Origin: Candidatus Binataceae bacterium
GTDB taxonomy: Bacteria; Desulfobacterota; Binatia; Binatales; Binataceae
DNA length: 64,000 nucleotides
Reading direction: 5' to 3'
Assembly (NCBI GenBank): GCA_035650475.1
Contig: DASRHP010000006.1
Coordinates: forward strand, 248,001 to 312,000
Below, piece after piece: positions 27,433 to 36,571 of the stretch (positions are counted from its first letter, which is position 1; each line of letters opens with the position of its first letter). The notes under the pieces are model-generated. The model did not search any database. It was not told where the DNA came from and worked only from the letters and a program-made list of their open reading frames with translations. Both the position numbers and the translations under genes were made by a program.

Positions 27433-27765
27433 ATGGCGAGCGAACTGGTCAGCCATGTCACCGATTCCACTTTCGAGCAGGAGGTGCTGAAGTCGACCAA
27501 GCCCGTGCTTATCGACTTCTGGGCCCCGTGGTGTGGCCCCTGCCGGGCGATCGCGCCATTGATCGACGAGTTGGCGGGCGAATACGCCGGCCGGCTCAAG
27601 GTCGTCAAAATCAACGTGGACGACAATCCCGAAACGCCGGCACGTTACGGCGTCCGCGGCATCCCCAATCTGCTGATCATCAAGGGCGGACAGGTCAAGG
27701 AGCAGATCGTCGGCGCGGTGCCCAAGAGCCACCTGGTGCGCGCAGTTGACAGTGCGCTCGCCTGA
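27433..27765 (+). CDS. trxA: Thioredoxin
   Basis: This 110-residue cytoplasmic thioredoxin reduces protein disulfides. The active site FWAPWCGPCRAIAP is near residues 28-41. The cis-proline segment YGVRGIPNLLIIKGG is near 70, and the last helix ends SHLVRAVDSAL. Length and motifs are canonical. It is followed by a strong intrinsic terminator, so it is probably a single-gene transcript, divergent from the membrane-bound thioredoxin-like gene. Confidence 0.96.
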   Translation: MASELVSHVTDSTFEQEVLKSTKPVLIDFWAPWCGPCRAIAPLIDELAGEYAGRLKVVKINVDDNPETPARYGVRGIPNLLIIKGGQVKEQIVGAVPKSHLVRAVDSALA

Positions 27766-27791
27766 CCCCAGTCTCTCTTGCGGTTGTCAGT

Positions 27792-27822
27792 GAAGGCCTC
27801 GCTCTCCCCGAGCGGGGCCTTC
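27792..27822 (+). terminator. Intrinsic terminator of trxA
   Basis: A 13-bp stem (27792-27804 with 27810-27822, one T-G pair) closes a 5-base loop TCCCC and is followed by CGTGTCTTGTATT. It begins 26 bases after the trxA stop. Confidence 0.85.
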
Positions 27823-27867
27823 GTGTCTTGTATTGCCCGTGTCGAGTAGTGCTCCGAGGGCGTGACG

Positions 27868-28440
27868 CTACGGCGTCGTGGCGGGCGACGGCGGGATTTG
27901 CGGCAAACCCGCGCGGTGTTGCTTCCAGTAGGCGCGCAGTTCGGCCTCGCGCGCGAGGTAGGCGCTGCGCACTTCGTCGGGGACGAACGCCACCAGCGTG
28001 TGGTAGTATTCGATAACGTGCGGCGCAAGCCGCGATTGCCGCAGCAGCGGAGCGTCGAAGGGCAGCGTCGCGGTCAGGATCACCAGGGCGAACCCGGCCA
28101 GCAGGGCGCCCACAGCCGCGCCGACCACGCCGCCGGCCAGCCGGTCGAGCCAGCTTAGATGAACCGCGCGGATCAGATCGGCCAGCCGTGCGCCGCCCCA
28201 CCCGACCGCGACCAGCACCACCAGCACGATTACGACGTAGCCCATCGCCGCGCCCACCTCGGGGCGTGCCGAGAACGCGCGCGTGAAGTACTCGGCGAGG
28301 CGCGCGTGATAAACCCCGGCGAAGTAAACCGCCGCCACCAGCGCAACCAGCGACGAAGCGATGCGCAGGATTCCGCGCGCGGTGCCGTGAAGTGCGCCCA
28401 GCGCAATCAGGGCCAGGATCAGGTAGTCGAGTCCGTTCAT
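27868..28440 (-). CDS. cvpA: CvpA-family membrane protein
   Basis: This 190-residue protein has the CvpA layout of four hydrophobic segments. The first reads [19 protein letters not shown] with the family RGILR turn after it. [26 protein letters not shown] follows, and then [25 protein letters not shown], whose LDRLxGGxxG motif is diagnostic. CvpA proteins sit in the inner membrane and are linked to colicin V production and envelope or bile-salt tolerance. ATG at 28440 is chosen by homology. It is divergent from asnS with about 100 bases between. The acidic/basic C-terminal tail is variable. Confidence 0.9.
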   Translation of the reverse strand: MNGLDYLILALIALGALHGTARGILRIASSLVALVAAVYFAGVYHARLAEYFTRAFSARPEVGAAMGYVVIVLVVLVAVGWGGARLADLIRAVHLSWLDRLAGGVVGAAVGALLAGFALVILTATLPFDAPLLRQSRLAPHVIEYYHTLVAFVPDEVRSAYLAREAELRAYWKQHRAGLPQIPPSPATTP

Positions 28441-28543
28441 CCTCCCGCGCTCACAAGAGGCTAGCGCATGCGCGCGGCGCAAACGAGCGACCGGCCGCCG
28501 CGGGCGCGCTCGCCTGCGCGCGACGATCTGCTTAAATAGCCCC

Positions 28544-29842
28544 ATGGCATGGGTCTATATCGAGGCGCTCGGCCGGCATGTGGGCGAGGAGGTCACGCTC
28601 AAGGGCTGGCTGTACAACCGCCGCTCCAGCGGCAAGATTCACTTCCTGATGGTGCGCGACGGCACCGGCTTCTGCCAGTGCGTCGCCTCGCTCGCCGACC
28701 TCGGCGCCGAGGCCTTCGCCGCCGCCGACCATCTGGGCCAGGAGACCTCGCTCGAGGTCACCGGCGTGGTGCGCCAGGATCGGCGCGCGCCCGGGGGCTA
28801 CGAGCTGACGGTCAAGCGCTACACGGTGTACGCGCCCGCCGCCGATTATCCAATCACGCCCAAGGAGCACGGCGTCGCCTTCCTGCTCGACCTGCGCCAT
28901 CTGTGGGTCCGCTCCCTGCGCCAGCACGCGATCCTGCGCGTGCGCGACGAGGTGACGAGTGCCGCGCACGACTTCTTCCACCAGCGCGGCTTCGTGCTGT
29001 TCGACGCCCCCATCCTGACTCCGACCTCGTGCGAAGGCACCACCAACCTTTTCGAGATCGACTACTTCGGTGAGCGCAAGGCCTATCTCACCCAGAGCGG
29101 CCAGCTCTACGCCGAGGCTGGCGCGCTCGCCTTCGGCAAGGTGTACTGCTTCGGCCCGACGTTCCGCGCCGAGAAGTCCAAGACCCGGCGCCATCTGACC
29201 GAGTTCTGGATGGTCGAGCCGGAGGTCGCCTTCTACACGCTGGCCGAGGACATGCAGCTCGCCGAGGACTTCGTCAGCTATATCCTGCGCCGCGTGCTCG
29301 AGCGGCGCGCCGGCGAACTGGCCACGCTCGAGCGCGACATCGAGCCGCTGCGGCGCGCGGCCGAAACGCCATATCCGCGAATCACGTACGACGAGGCGAT
29401 CGAGCGCCTGCGGGCCAAAGGAGTCGCGATCAAGTGGGGCGACGATTTCGGCGGCGACGAGGAGACCGCGCTATCGTCCGAGTTCGACCGCCCGGTGATG
29501 GTCCATCGCTACCCCGCCGCCTGCAAGGCGTTCTACATGAAGCGCGATCCTGCGCGTCCCGAGCTTGCGCTGTGCGTCGATATGCTCGCGCCCGAGGGCT
29601 ACGGCGAGATTATCGGCGGCGGCCAGCGCGAGGACGACTACGAAACGCTGCGCGGGCGGATCGTGGAGAACGGGCTGCCGCTCGAACCGTTCGGATGGTA
29701 TCTCGACCTGCGCCGCTACGGCTCCGTGCCGCACGCGGGCTTCGGAATGGGAATCGAGCGGATGGTGGCTTGGGTTTGCGGCCTCCATCATATCCGCGAG
29801 ACGATCCCGTTCCCGCGCATGATGGAGCGGATCGAACCGTAG
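28544..29842 (+). CDS. asnS: Asparaginyl-tRNA synthetase
   Basis: This 432-residue class IIb synthetase has an N-terminal anticodon-binding OB fold ([31 protein letters not shown]). The catalytic domain carries motif 1 near [24 protein letters not shown] and motif 2 [21 protein letters not shown]. Motif 3 is [27 protein letters not shown] at the C-terminus. The [10 protein letters not shown] and the absence of aspartyl-specific insertion features favour AsnRS over AspRS. It charges tRNA-Asn in the cytoplasm. Length is typical. It stands alone, divergent from cvpA. Confidence 0.93.
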   Translation: MAWVYIEALGRHVGEEVTLKGWLYNRRSSGKIHFLMVRDGTGFCQCVASLADLGAEAFAAADHLGQETSLEVTGVVRQDRRAPGGYELTVKRYTVYAPAADYPITPKEHGVAFLLDLRHLWVRSLRQHAILRVRDEVTSAAHDFFHQRGFVLFDAPILTPTSCEGTTNLFEIDYFGERKAYLTQSGQLYAEAGALAFGKVYCFGPTFRAEKSKTRRHLTEFWMVEPEVAFYTLAEDMQLAEDFVSYILRRVLERRAGELATLERDIEPLRRAAETPYPRITYDEAIERLRAKGVAIKWGDDFGGDEETALSSEFDRPVMVHRYPAACKAFYMKRDPARPELALCVDMLAPEGYGEIIGGGQREDDYETLRGRIVENGLPLEPFGWYLDLRRYGSVPHAGFGMGIERMVAWVCGLHHIRETIPFPRMMERIEP

Positions 29843-30037
29843 GCGCGGTCCGACTTACGGCTTCGGCGGCGAATCAGGCGCCGGCGAGCTCCTGCGTGCG
29901 GCGGCAGGCGGCCTCGGCCCCATCGCTGATGGCGCACCGCGACGGTTGAGCCCTCGGCGCCGGGCCCGGCAGGCGCAAGGCGATCTGCTTCATCTCGAGC
30001 CCGGTTGTGAATATCAAATTCTGTTCGGAGTGCAGTA

Positions 30038-30223
30038 CTACGTAGGTGGCCGCCGCCAAGTTGGGGCAGTAGTGATGTGCACTGGCAGCCATTTGCCCAG
30101 GTTGATGATTTTCCTTCCGACGTCGGGATGCGTGAACGGATTCTCGCGGGCGATCTATTCAATGACGGCGGCGTTCGCCGGAATCTTGAACCGCACCTCG
30201 ATGACGTCGACCAGAAACGCCAT
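30038..30223 (-). pseudogene. Possible small gene remnant interrupted by an amber codon
   Basis: ATG at 30223 opens 22 codons reading MAFLVDVIEVRFKIPANAAV, then an in-frame TAG at 30155-30157. The same frame continues with IARENPFTHPDVGRKIINLG and stops at 30038. Both halves look like ordinary protein with high third-position GC, but neither is long enough alone. It lies 30 bases beyond the nitronate monooxygenase gene on the same strand. A decayed gene is the simplest reading; a sequencing error or chance frame is possible. The rest of 29843-30250 shows nothing else convincing. Confidence 0.3.
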
Positions 30224-30252
30224 GCTTCGGCCCCGCTCTCCGGCATCCGGCG

Positions 30253-31296
30253 CTACGCCGCGGCTGAGCGGGTCCTGGCGGGAAGCGCCGGCCATGCGGG
30301 CGCGAGGAAGCGCTCGCGCAGCGCCGCCTCCGCCTCGGCCATCACATCGCGCACGATCTGTCCCGCCGGCTTGACCGAACGGATAAGGGCGGCGCCCTGC
30401 CCGCACGCCATTCCGCCTTCCTCGACCTTGCCCTCGTAGCGCGCCTTTTCGGCCGCCGGAAAACCTACGCGCATCGCCTGCAACGGGAACGGCAGGATCT
30501 CGCTTTCGCGCCCGACCCACGACTCGGTGAACTTGTTGCGGATAAGCCGGCAGGGCTTGCCGGACTGGCAGCGGGTGATCGTGGTGCCTTCTTCGTCGAT
30601 CTCGACGATCTTGTTCTTGTAGTTGATGTGCGCGAAGGCTTCGACCGAGGCGACGAACCGGCTGCCCATCCAGATCCCTTGGGCGCCCAGCGCCAGCGCC
30701 GCCACCAGCCCGCGCCCGTCGGCGATTCCGCCGGCGGCCAGCACCGGCACCCGCACCGCGTCCACGATCGCCGGCACCAGCGACATCGTGCCGACGCGCC
30801 CGGTATGGCCGCCGGCGTCGTAGCCCTGGGCGATGATCACATCGACGCCCGAGGCCTCCAGCCGGCGCGCCTGCTTGACGTTGCCGCACAGCGACATCAC
30901 CGTCACGTCGTCGCGATGGGCGCGCTCGACGATGCCGGCCGGGTTGCCGAGGCCGGAGACGATCACCGGGACCTTCTCTTCGAAGGTCACCTCGATGAGA
31001 CGCTCGACGTTGGAGGTGTAGCGGACGACGTCGGAGGAGCCCTTGTCGGCCTTGACCTCGGCAAAAAGAATATCGACCGCGAAGGGGCGATCGGTTAGCG
31101 CGCGGCAGCGACGGATTTGCTCCTTTAATTCTCGCGCGGCCATCGTGCCCGACCCGATACATCCCAGGCCGCCCGCGTTGGAGACCGCGGCGGCGAGCTC
31201 CGCATGCGCGACAAACCCCATCCCAGCTTGCAGGACGGGATACCTGATGTTGAGGCGCTGCGAGAGCGGAGTGATGAAGGCGGGATTGATATCCAT
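30253..31296 (-). CDS. Nitronate monooxygenase/2-nitropropane dioxygenase-like FMN enzyme
   Basis: This 347-residue TIM-barrel flavoprotein starts TPLSQRLNIRYPVLQAGMGFVAHAELAAAVSNAGGLGCIGSG, the FMN-site pattern of the NPD/NMO family. QGYDAGGHTGRVGTMSLVPAIVDAV near 185 contributes the catalytic region with AGGHxG. VPVLAAGGIADGRGLVAALALGAQGIWMGSRFVAS near 220 binds FMN phosphate. Members oxidise alkyl nitronates or act as enoyl reductases (FabK-like); the latter cannot be excluded. It ends in a short basic tail. An isolated gene by spacing. Confidence 0.9.
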   Translation of the reverse strand: MDINPAFITPLSQRLNIRYPVLQAGMGFVAHAELAAAVSNAGGLGCIGSGTMAARELKEQIRRCRALTDRPFAVDILFAEVKADKGSSDVVRYTSNVERLIEVTFEEKVPVIVSGLGNPAGIVERAHRDDVTVMSLCGNVKQARRLEASGVDVIIAQGYDAGGHTGRVGTMSLVPAIVDAVRVPVLAAGGIADGRGLVAALALGAQGIWMGSRFVASVEAFAHINYKNKIVEIDEEGTTITRCQSGKPCRLIRNKFTESWVGRESEILPFPLQAMRVGFPAAEKARYEGKVEEGGMACGQGAALIRSVKPAGQIVRDVMAEAEAALRERFLAPAWPALPARTRSAAA

Positions 31297-32076
31297 TAGT
31301 TCACCTCATACTGCGCGACCTGGCCCGCGGCGCGACGCAGCGCAGGAGACCACGCGTATTGTCCAATGTCAAGTTGGCGAACGAAAAGGATTTTGCGAGG
31401 CCGCGTTGCCCACCACGCTCGCGCGCGCTAAACAATTTTCTGTCCGGCGGACTATCCGTCGCCGTACAGCCTGTAGCAAACGCACGGCCCGGCCCAGCGA
31501 CGCGCGCACGGCGCCGGAAGGTCCAGGCCGCGAACGGATACCATCCAGCCGCCGCTTGCGTGAAGATGGGAAGCGGCCGGGCGGAGGCGGTGGGGGGGAG
31601 TTGAGCGGGCTGATGGTGATGACGAAAAGGGCCTCGTCGCATGACGCGAGACGGTTACGGCGCTTTTCCACTGTCGATCCCCGCGGGTTACGCAGGGTCT
31701 GATTCAGGTTGTAGCGCGCCGCCGGCGGGGAGCCGTGAATTCGCCCACGGCCCGTCCGACCACCGCGCCGCGTTTTCGGCAGCAACATTCCTTGGGTTTG
31801 AAACACGGCCGGAGCGGGACCTGGACCCGCCGGCGCGCCGCTATTGCGCGCCTGCGGGCCCGCGGCCCGGCGTCTCTGCCGAAGGAGGTTGGTACCTTGC
31901 GGACCGGACCTTTGGGTCGTAGAGAAGCACACACTTCACGCCAGGTGGAAGATTTTGGCAGTTGCGCTTCGCGTCCTGCGGCGCCACCCGCAGCCGGGCG
32001 CGAAGCACACTCCCTTCTTCCCGGTCGTGCCTTCCCGGTTTTTTCGCGCTCGCTCTCTCCCTCCCCCCCGCTTCCT
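31297..32076. other. Long intergenic region without a convincing gene
   Basis: About 780 bases precede the next gene. Open frames on both strands are rich in arginine, proline and glycine and look like non-coding GC sequence. The right half contains two AAGCACAC repeats (from 31926 and 32003), a strong hairpin and a pyrimidine tract (about 32051-32078) just before the next start. A structured RNA or long leader is possible but not recognised. Confidence 0.5.
31966..32006. other. Strong imperfect hairpin
   Basis: GCTTCGCG (31966-31973) pairs perfectly with CGCGAAGC (31999-32006), enclosing an inner 5-bp stem TGCGG/CCGCA. There is no T run after it, so it is not a standard intrinsic terminator. 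It lies about 70 bases before the next coding start, and could belong to a leader or a small RNA. Confidence 0.45.
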
Positions 32077-32595
32077 TTGAAATGTTCCCTGCCGATAAAC
32101 CTGCGTGAGTTTCTCGCCACCCAGTTCGGATCCTCGCTGCGGATGGATGACGACGGGGCGTTCGTGCTGGATGCGGAGGCAGGAGAGGCAGCGCTCAGCC
32201 GCGTCGCGCGAGCGATTCGCCGTTACTCCACGGCGCGCGCACACGAGCAGTGGGCCGAATGCGCGGCTGACCTTGCCGCGCTGGCCGACGACCTCGACTG
32301 GGCGGCCGAGTCCGGCGCGCCGCTGGTGTTATGCCTGAAGTGCGCCGCCCTCGAGGCGGGCGCCGAGGCCGCCGGACGCCATCGCGGCGACGGATGTGTC
32401 GCGCTCGAACTGGGTGCGCAGACCGCCTGCTATCGGTTCGACCACGACGCTCCGCACACCGTGCCCGAGCGGCTTCTGCACGTGATCGAGGCCTTTCGCC
32501 TGGGACGGGCGGCGCTGGGCCTGCCGCACTACGACCTCGACTGTTACGTCGCCCGCGGGCAGGTGATTTTCACCTGGCGGCCACTGCCCTCGTAG
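32077..32595 (+). CDS. Hypothetical protein
   Basis: From the TTG at 32077 the product is 172 residues, beginning LKCSLPINLREFLATQFGSSL. An ATG at 32143 would give 150 residues (MDDDGAFVLDAEAGEAALS). Two cysteines (VLCLKCAALEAG) lie mid-protein, and the C-terminus reads HYDLDCYVARGQVIFTWRPLPS. There are no membrane segments or catalytic motifs I recognise. Third-position GC is high only from about 32080, which supports starting there and not in the long upstream open frame. Probably cytoplasmic; function unknown. Confidence 0.5.
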   Translation: MKCSLPINLREFLATQFGSSLRMDDDGAFVLDAEAGEAALSRVARAIRRYSTARAHEQWAECAADLAALADDLDWAAESGAPLVLCLKCAALEAGAEAAGRHRGDGCVALELGAQTACYRFDHDAPHTVPERLLHVIEAFRLGRAALGLPHYDLDCYVARGQVIFTWRPLPS

Positions 32596-32726
32596 TTTAC
32601 GGCGCCGCCCGCCGCGCGTCGGGATGCTCCGAGGCGCACGGATGCCTCACCCGCGCGGCGACGCGGGCGCGCTGCGCCGTACGCGCGCGGTGGCGCGCGG
32701 CACGATAATGTTCGTCAACTGAGCGC

Positions 32727-32924
32727 TTAGAGTGCGGCGGCGCGGCGGCGGCGTTGCTCTTTGCGGCGCCGGCGTTGGGCTTCGGAGCGTTTGCGCTTGC
32801 GGCGGACACTGGGCTTCTCGTAGAAAGCCCGCTTCTTCATCTCCTTGAATACCCCCTCCTTGGCGAGCTTGCGCTTGAGCACCCGCATCGCCTGGTCGAG
32901 GGAGCCTTCGACCCTGATTTCCAT
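32727..32924 (-). CDS. rpsU: 30S ribosomal protein S21
   Basis: This 65-residue, very basic protein matches S21. It reads EIRVEGSLDQAMRVLKRKLAKEGVFKEMKKRAFYEKPSVRRKRK followed by an arginine-rich tail. S21 binds the 30S platform near the 3' end of 16S rRNA and assists initiation. A GGAGGT ribosome site lies just before the ATG. The downstream partners often found with rpsU (dnaG, rpoD, gatB-like) are not here. The 137-base region before the divergent SDR gene should carry its promoter. Confidence 0.95.
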   Translation of the reverse strand: MEIRVEGSLDQAMRVLKRKLAKEGVFKEMKKRAFYEKPSVRRKRKRSEAQRRRRKEQRRRRAAAL

Positions 32925-33061
32925 AGACCTCCGTCTGTCCTTCGAATCAGACCTTGGAGCTTAAGACCGCCCCTCGGGTCTGTCAACCGCGGATTGATTA
33001 GGGCAAGCTTTGCCTGCGGCAGCGCCGAACGGGTGGCACCGAGGATAAGGAGCAGCAGGCG

Positions 33062-33832
33062 ATGGATTTGGGTCTTCGTGGCAAAGTCGTGATGATAACC
33101 GGCGGCAGCCGGGGGTTGGGGCGTGCGATGGCCGAAACGCTGGGCGCCGAGGGGGCGCGGCTGAGCATCTGCGCGCGCGGCGCGGAGGCGTTGGAGAAGA
33201 CGGCAGCCGACTTGCGCGGGCGCGGCTACGAGGTCCTCGCCGAGGCCGTCGACGTGGTCGACGCGGCGGCGGCGGCGCGATGGGTCGAGGGCACCGTGGC
33301 CCGAATGGGAGGGGTTGACATGCTGGTCAACAACGCCGGCGGCGCGCGCCCGGGCGCGCTCGGCGAACTCGACGACGCGGCGTGGCAGGCGGCCTTCGAG
33401 TTGAACTTCTTCTCGGCGGTGCGACTGTCGCGCCTGTGCGCGCCGCGGATGGAGGCCCGGGGCGGCGGTGCGATCGTCAATATCAGCTCGATCTATGGGC
33501 GCGAGGCGGGCGGTCCGCTGACCTACAATGCGTCCAAGGCGGCGATGATCTCGTTCACCAAGATGCTGGCGCGTGAGCTGGCGCCCAAGGGAATCCGCGT
33601 CAACACGGTCGCACCCGGCTCGATCCTTTACCCAGGCGGCACCTGGGAGCGCGTGTTCAAGGCCAACCCGGCTTTCGAGAAGGACTTCATCGCGCACGAA
33701 TTTCCCGCCGGCCGGCTCGGCCGTCCCGAGGAAGTCGCCTATGCGGTGGCCTTTCTTGTCTCGCCGCGGGCGAGCTGGATCACCGGCGCTTGCCTGCCGG
33801 TGGACGGCGCCCAAGGCCGATCGCTGATTTGA
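33062..33832 (+). CDS. SDR-family oxidoreductase
   Basis: This 256-residue classical short-chain dehydrogenase has nucleotide loop ITGGSRGLGRAMAE near residue 13 and NNAGG near 90. The catalytic serine lies in NISSIYGRE, and YNASK near 155 provides tyrosine and lysine. The C-terminus GACLPVDGAQGRSLI is a variant of the usual DGG tail. It uses NAD(P)H to reduce or oxidise carbonyl or hydroxyl substrates, unidentified here. An AGGAG ribosome site precedes the ATG. It converges with miaB, with 21 bases between their stops. Confidence 0.9.
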   Translation: MDLGLRGKVVMITGGSRGLGRAMAETLGAEGARLSICARGAEALEKTAADLRGRGYEVLAEAVDVVDAAAAARWVEGTVARMGGVDMLVNNAGGARPGALGELDDAAWQAAFELNFFSAVRLSRLCAPRMEARGGGAIVNISSIYGREAGGPLTYNASKAAMISFTKMLARELAPKGIRVNTVAPGSILYPGGTWERVFKANPAFEKDFIAHEFPAGRLGRPEEVAYAVAFLVSPRASWITGACLPVDGAQGRSLI

Positions 33833-33853
33833 TCGCCGGGCGGGCCGCTGGCG

Positions 33854-35185
33854 CTAGCCGATCAGTGTGCAATGGAGCGTGTGGGCGGTGGCGGATTCAA
33901 CGCGCACGCTGACGATATCGCCCGGTGCGGTTGCCGCGGCCGGCGCGAAGACCGCGGTCTTGAACTGCGGCGTCTTGCCGGCGAGCATACCGCCGCCGCG
34001 GCGCGCCGGCCCCTCGACCAGCACGGCGACGCGCTCGCCGACCAGTGCGCGGTTGCGTTGGAGCGAAATCCGCTCCTGGAGCGCGATCGTCTCGGCCAGC
34101 CGCCGCCCCTTCTCCTCCTCGCTGACCGTATCGCCCAGCCGAAAGGCCCGCGTATGTTCGCGCAGCGAGTACTTGAAGGTGAAGGCCGAGTCATACCCGA
34201 CCGCGCGCATCAGGTCGAGCGTCGCCCGGAAGTCCGCCTCTTGCTCGCCATTGAAGCCGACGATGATATCGGTCGAGAGCGCAAGGTCTGGGATCGCCGC
34301 GCGCAGCCGCTCGACTATCGCCAGATATTCCGCCACCGTGTAGCCGCGTTCCATCGCGGCCAGAATCCGGTCCGAACCCGACTGCACCGGCAGATGGAGC
34401 CACGGCTGGACCTTGGGCTCGGTGGCCATCGCTTCGATCACCGCGCCGCTCATGTCGGCGGGATGCGGCGAGGTGAAGCGGATGCGTTCGATGCCGTCCA
34501 CTCGGGCAACCATCCTGAGCAGCCGGGCGAAATCGACTTCGCCGAAGCGGTATGCGTTGACGGTCTGCCCTAGCAGCACGACTTCGCGCGTGCCGCGCGC
34601 GGCGAGCGCCCGCACGTCGGCGAGGACTGCTTGCGGCGGCACGCTGCGCTCGCGTCCGCGCACGTAGGGCACTACGCAGAACGCGCAGAACCGATCGCAT
34701 CCGCGCATCGCGGTGACGTACGCGCGCACGCCGCCCTCGTGCTCGGGCGCGAGGTCGGCGTAGGTCTCGGCGCGGTCGAGTCGCACGTCGATGGCGGGAT
34801 CGAAGCGCGCCCGCCCCAGCAGCTCGGGCAAACGGCGGTAGCTGTCGGGGCCGGCGACCAGGTCGAGCCACGGCGCCTTCTCAACCAGCGCCGCGCGGTT
34901 GTGTTGCGCCATGCATCCGAGCAGGCCGAGCCGCAGCTCGGGCCGCGTATGCTTGAGCCGGGCAAGGTCGCTCAGCCGGCCGAGCACGCGTTCCTCGGCG
35001 TGCTCGCGGATCGCGCAGGTATTGAGCAGGATAACGTCGGCCTCCTCGGGGCGCGCGGCCGGCGCGTAGCCGGCGCGGCGCAGCACGCCGTTTACCAGCT
35101 CGGAGTCGGCGATATTCATCTGGCAGCCGTAGGTCTCGATAAAGACGCGCGGCGCCGACGTCTCGTGATCCACACGGGTGCCCAT
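33854..35185 (-). CDS. miaB: tRNA-2-methylthio-N6-dimethylallyladenosine synthase
   Basis: This 443-residue radical SAM methylthiotransferase adds the 2-methylthio group to isopentenyl-A37 of tRNAs. The N-terminal domain binds a second 4Fe-4S cluster through cysteines in IETYGCQMN, LLNTCAIREHAEE and GLLGCMAQ. The radical SAM motif is MRGCDRFCAFCVVPYVRGRE (C-x3-C-x2-C) near residue 160, and the C-terminal TRAM domain contains RVAVLVEG. RERS after the cluster and the overall length favour MiaB over MtaB or RimO. Single gene, convergent with the SDR gene. Confidence 0.93.
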   Translation of the reverse strand: MGTRVDHETSAPRVFIETYGCQMNIADSELVNGVLRRAGYAPAARPEEADVILLNTCAIREHAEERVLGRLSDLARLKHTRPELRLGLLGCMAQHNRAALVEKAPWLDLVAGPDSYRRLPELLGRARFDPAIDVRLDRAETYADLAPEHEGGVRAYVTAMRGCDRFCAFCVVPYVRGRERSVPPQAVLADVRALAARGTREVVLLGQTVNAYRFGEVDFARLLRMVARVDGIERIRFTSPHPADMSGAVIEAMATEPKVQPWLHLPVQSGSDRILAAMERGYTVAEYLAIVERLRAAIPDLALSTDIIVGFNGEQEADFRATLDLMRAVGYDSAFTFKYSLREHTRAFRLGDTVSEEEKGRRLAETIALQERISLQRNRALVGERVAVLVEGPARRGGGMLAGKTPQFKTAVFAPAAATAPGDIVSVRVESATAHTLHCTLIG

Positions 35186-35344
35186 CGCAGCGGCAACGAT
35201 CTTAGGTTATCGGCCAAAGCCCGCACAACGCCAACCACGCCGCGCCCGATTCGTCCCCCGCCGGGCGCGATTTCACCCGCGCGCCGGGTCGGGGTTCTAG
35301 CTGTGTTACAGTGATCCGGGATTCGGCCCACTGGACGATCCTCG

Positions 35345-36115
35345 ATGACGGCAACCTCCCCGCAGATATCGGCACGGTCCGCCGACGCCTCATTGCGGGC
35401 GCTGGTTGCCGAGTTCGCGCGCCGACTGGCGGCGGCCGACTGGGCGCACGCCGCGCGCTCTCTCAACGAGCACGGCTGCGCGACGATTCCCGCGCTGCTT
35501 GCTCCGGCGGAGTGCGCCGGGCTGGCGGGGATGTACGAGCAACGCGAGCGCTTTCGCTCGCGGGTCGTGATGGAACGGCTGCGCTTCGGCGTGGGCGAGT
35601 ACAAGTATTTCGCTCGTCCGCTGCCGCCCATCGTCGCGGCCCTGCGCGCCGCGCTCTATGCGCGGCTTGCGCCGATTGCCAACCGATGGGCGAGCGCGAT
35701 GGGCCGCGGCGAGCCGTATCCGCCGAAGCTGTCGGAGTTCCTCGAGATCTGCCGCGCCGCCGGGCAGACCAGGCCGACCCCGCTCCTGCTGCGCTATGAG
35801 GCGGGTGGCTACAACTGCATGCATCAGGACCTCTACGGAGAAGTCGCCTTTCCGATTCAGCTCACCTGCCTGCTCAGCCGGCGCGGCGCGGATTTCGACG
35901 GCGGCGAGTTTCTGCTGCTGGAGAATCGTCCGCGCGCGCAGAGCCGGGGCGAGGCAATCGCGCTGGAGCAGGGCGACGCGATCCTGTTCGCGACCAGCGA
36001 GCGCCCGGTCGCCGGCAGCCGCGGCTATTACCGGGTCACGATGCGCCACGGGGTGAGCCGGATCCGGCGCGGCCGCCGCCTTACGCTCGGCGTCATCTTC
36101 CACGACGCGAAGTAG
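35345..36115 (+). CDS. 2-oxoglutarate/Fe(II)-dependent oxygenase-like protein
   Basis: This 256-residue protein has a double-stranded beta-helix core. The metal pair H-x-D is MHQD near residues 159-162. The distal histidine is in RVTMRHGVSR near 235, followed by basic residues that could bind 2-oxoglutarate. FDGGEFLLLENRPRAQSRGEA and QGDAILFATSERPVAGSRGYYR are typical of the 2OG-FeII_Oxy group annotated as prolyl-4-hydroxylase-like. The N-terminal half (LNEHGCATIPALLAPAECAGLAGMYEQRERF) fits this family. The substrate, probably protein or small molecule, is unknown. It stands alone between miaB and a zinc-ribbon gene. Confidence 0.85.
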   Translation: MTATSPQISARSADASLRALVAEFARRLAAADWAHAARSLNEHGCATIPALLAPAECAGLAGMYEQRERFRSRVVMERLRFGVGEYKYFARPLPPIVAALRAALYARLAPIANRWASAMGRGEPYPPKLSEFLEICRAAGQTRPTPLLLRYEAGGYNCMHQDLYGEVAFPIQLTCLLSRRGADFDGGEFLLLENRPRAQSRGEAIALEQGDAILFATSERPVAGSRGYYRVTMRHGVSRIRRGRRLTLGVIFHDAK

Positions 36116-36330
36116 CGGCCGCGCCGCGCGGGCGCTCGAACGCAAAGCGCGCTGTGCTATCCGCAGGCCGCGCGGCTGTTTGAGCAGAATCGTCGCCGCA
36201 ACCGCAACGATTCCCAATTCGAGCTCATCGATACGGCAATTTTCGACGATAACCGACCCGCCATTGTCAGGTTCTGCGCAAGGGCGAGCCGGTTGCCGGC
36301 GCGCGCCGACGCTCGCTATCCTATGCGGCG

Positions 36331-36534
36331 ATGGCGATGACCAGAGGCCAAGGCCGTCCCGCGTTCGAGCGGATGGAGGCGTCGCTGCTCGCCTGCCCCA
36401 AGTGCCGGCGCGCGGTCGAGGTTCGCAAGCGGCTGCTGCTCATCCTGCCCGAGGGCGACAAGTACGAGTATGTCTGCCCGCACTGCGGATCGACCTGCGG
36501 CAGCACCATCCAGCGCGAGGCGCCGCGGACCTGA
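36331..36534 (+). CDS. Small zinc-ribbon protein
   Basis: This 67-residue product carries LLACPKCRRAVEV and YEYVCPHCGSTCGS, two C-x2-C knuckles separated by about 25 residues, as in a zinc ribbon. Length and pattern match small cytoplasmic zinc-ribbon proteins of unknown function that often accompany nucleic-acid enzymes. There is no recognisable operon partner; the next gene is convergent. Start could also be the ATG at 36337 or 36373. Zn binding is inferred from spacing only. Confidence 0.6.
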   Translation: MAMTRGQGRPAFERMEASLLACPKCRRAVEVRKRLLLILPEGDKYEYVCPHCGSTCGSTIQREAPRT

Positions 36535-36571
36535 GGCGTGCTGATGGGCGCGACGGCGGCGTCCGTCGCGG

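Noticed and set aside
29788..30246. 152-codon minus-strand frame after asnS
   Set aside because: Composition is Arg/Ser-rich, with no hydrophobic core or motif. It overlaps the asnS end and a more protein-like broken frame.
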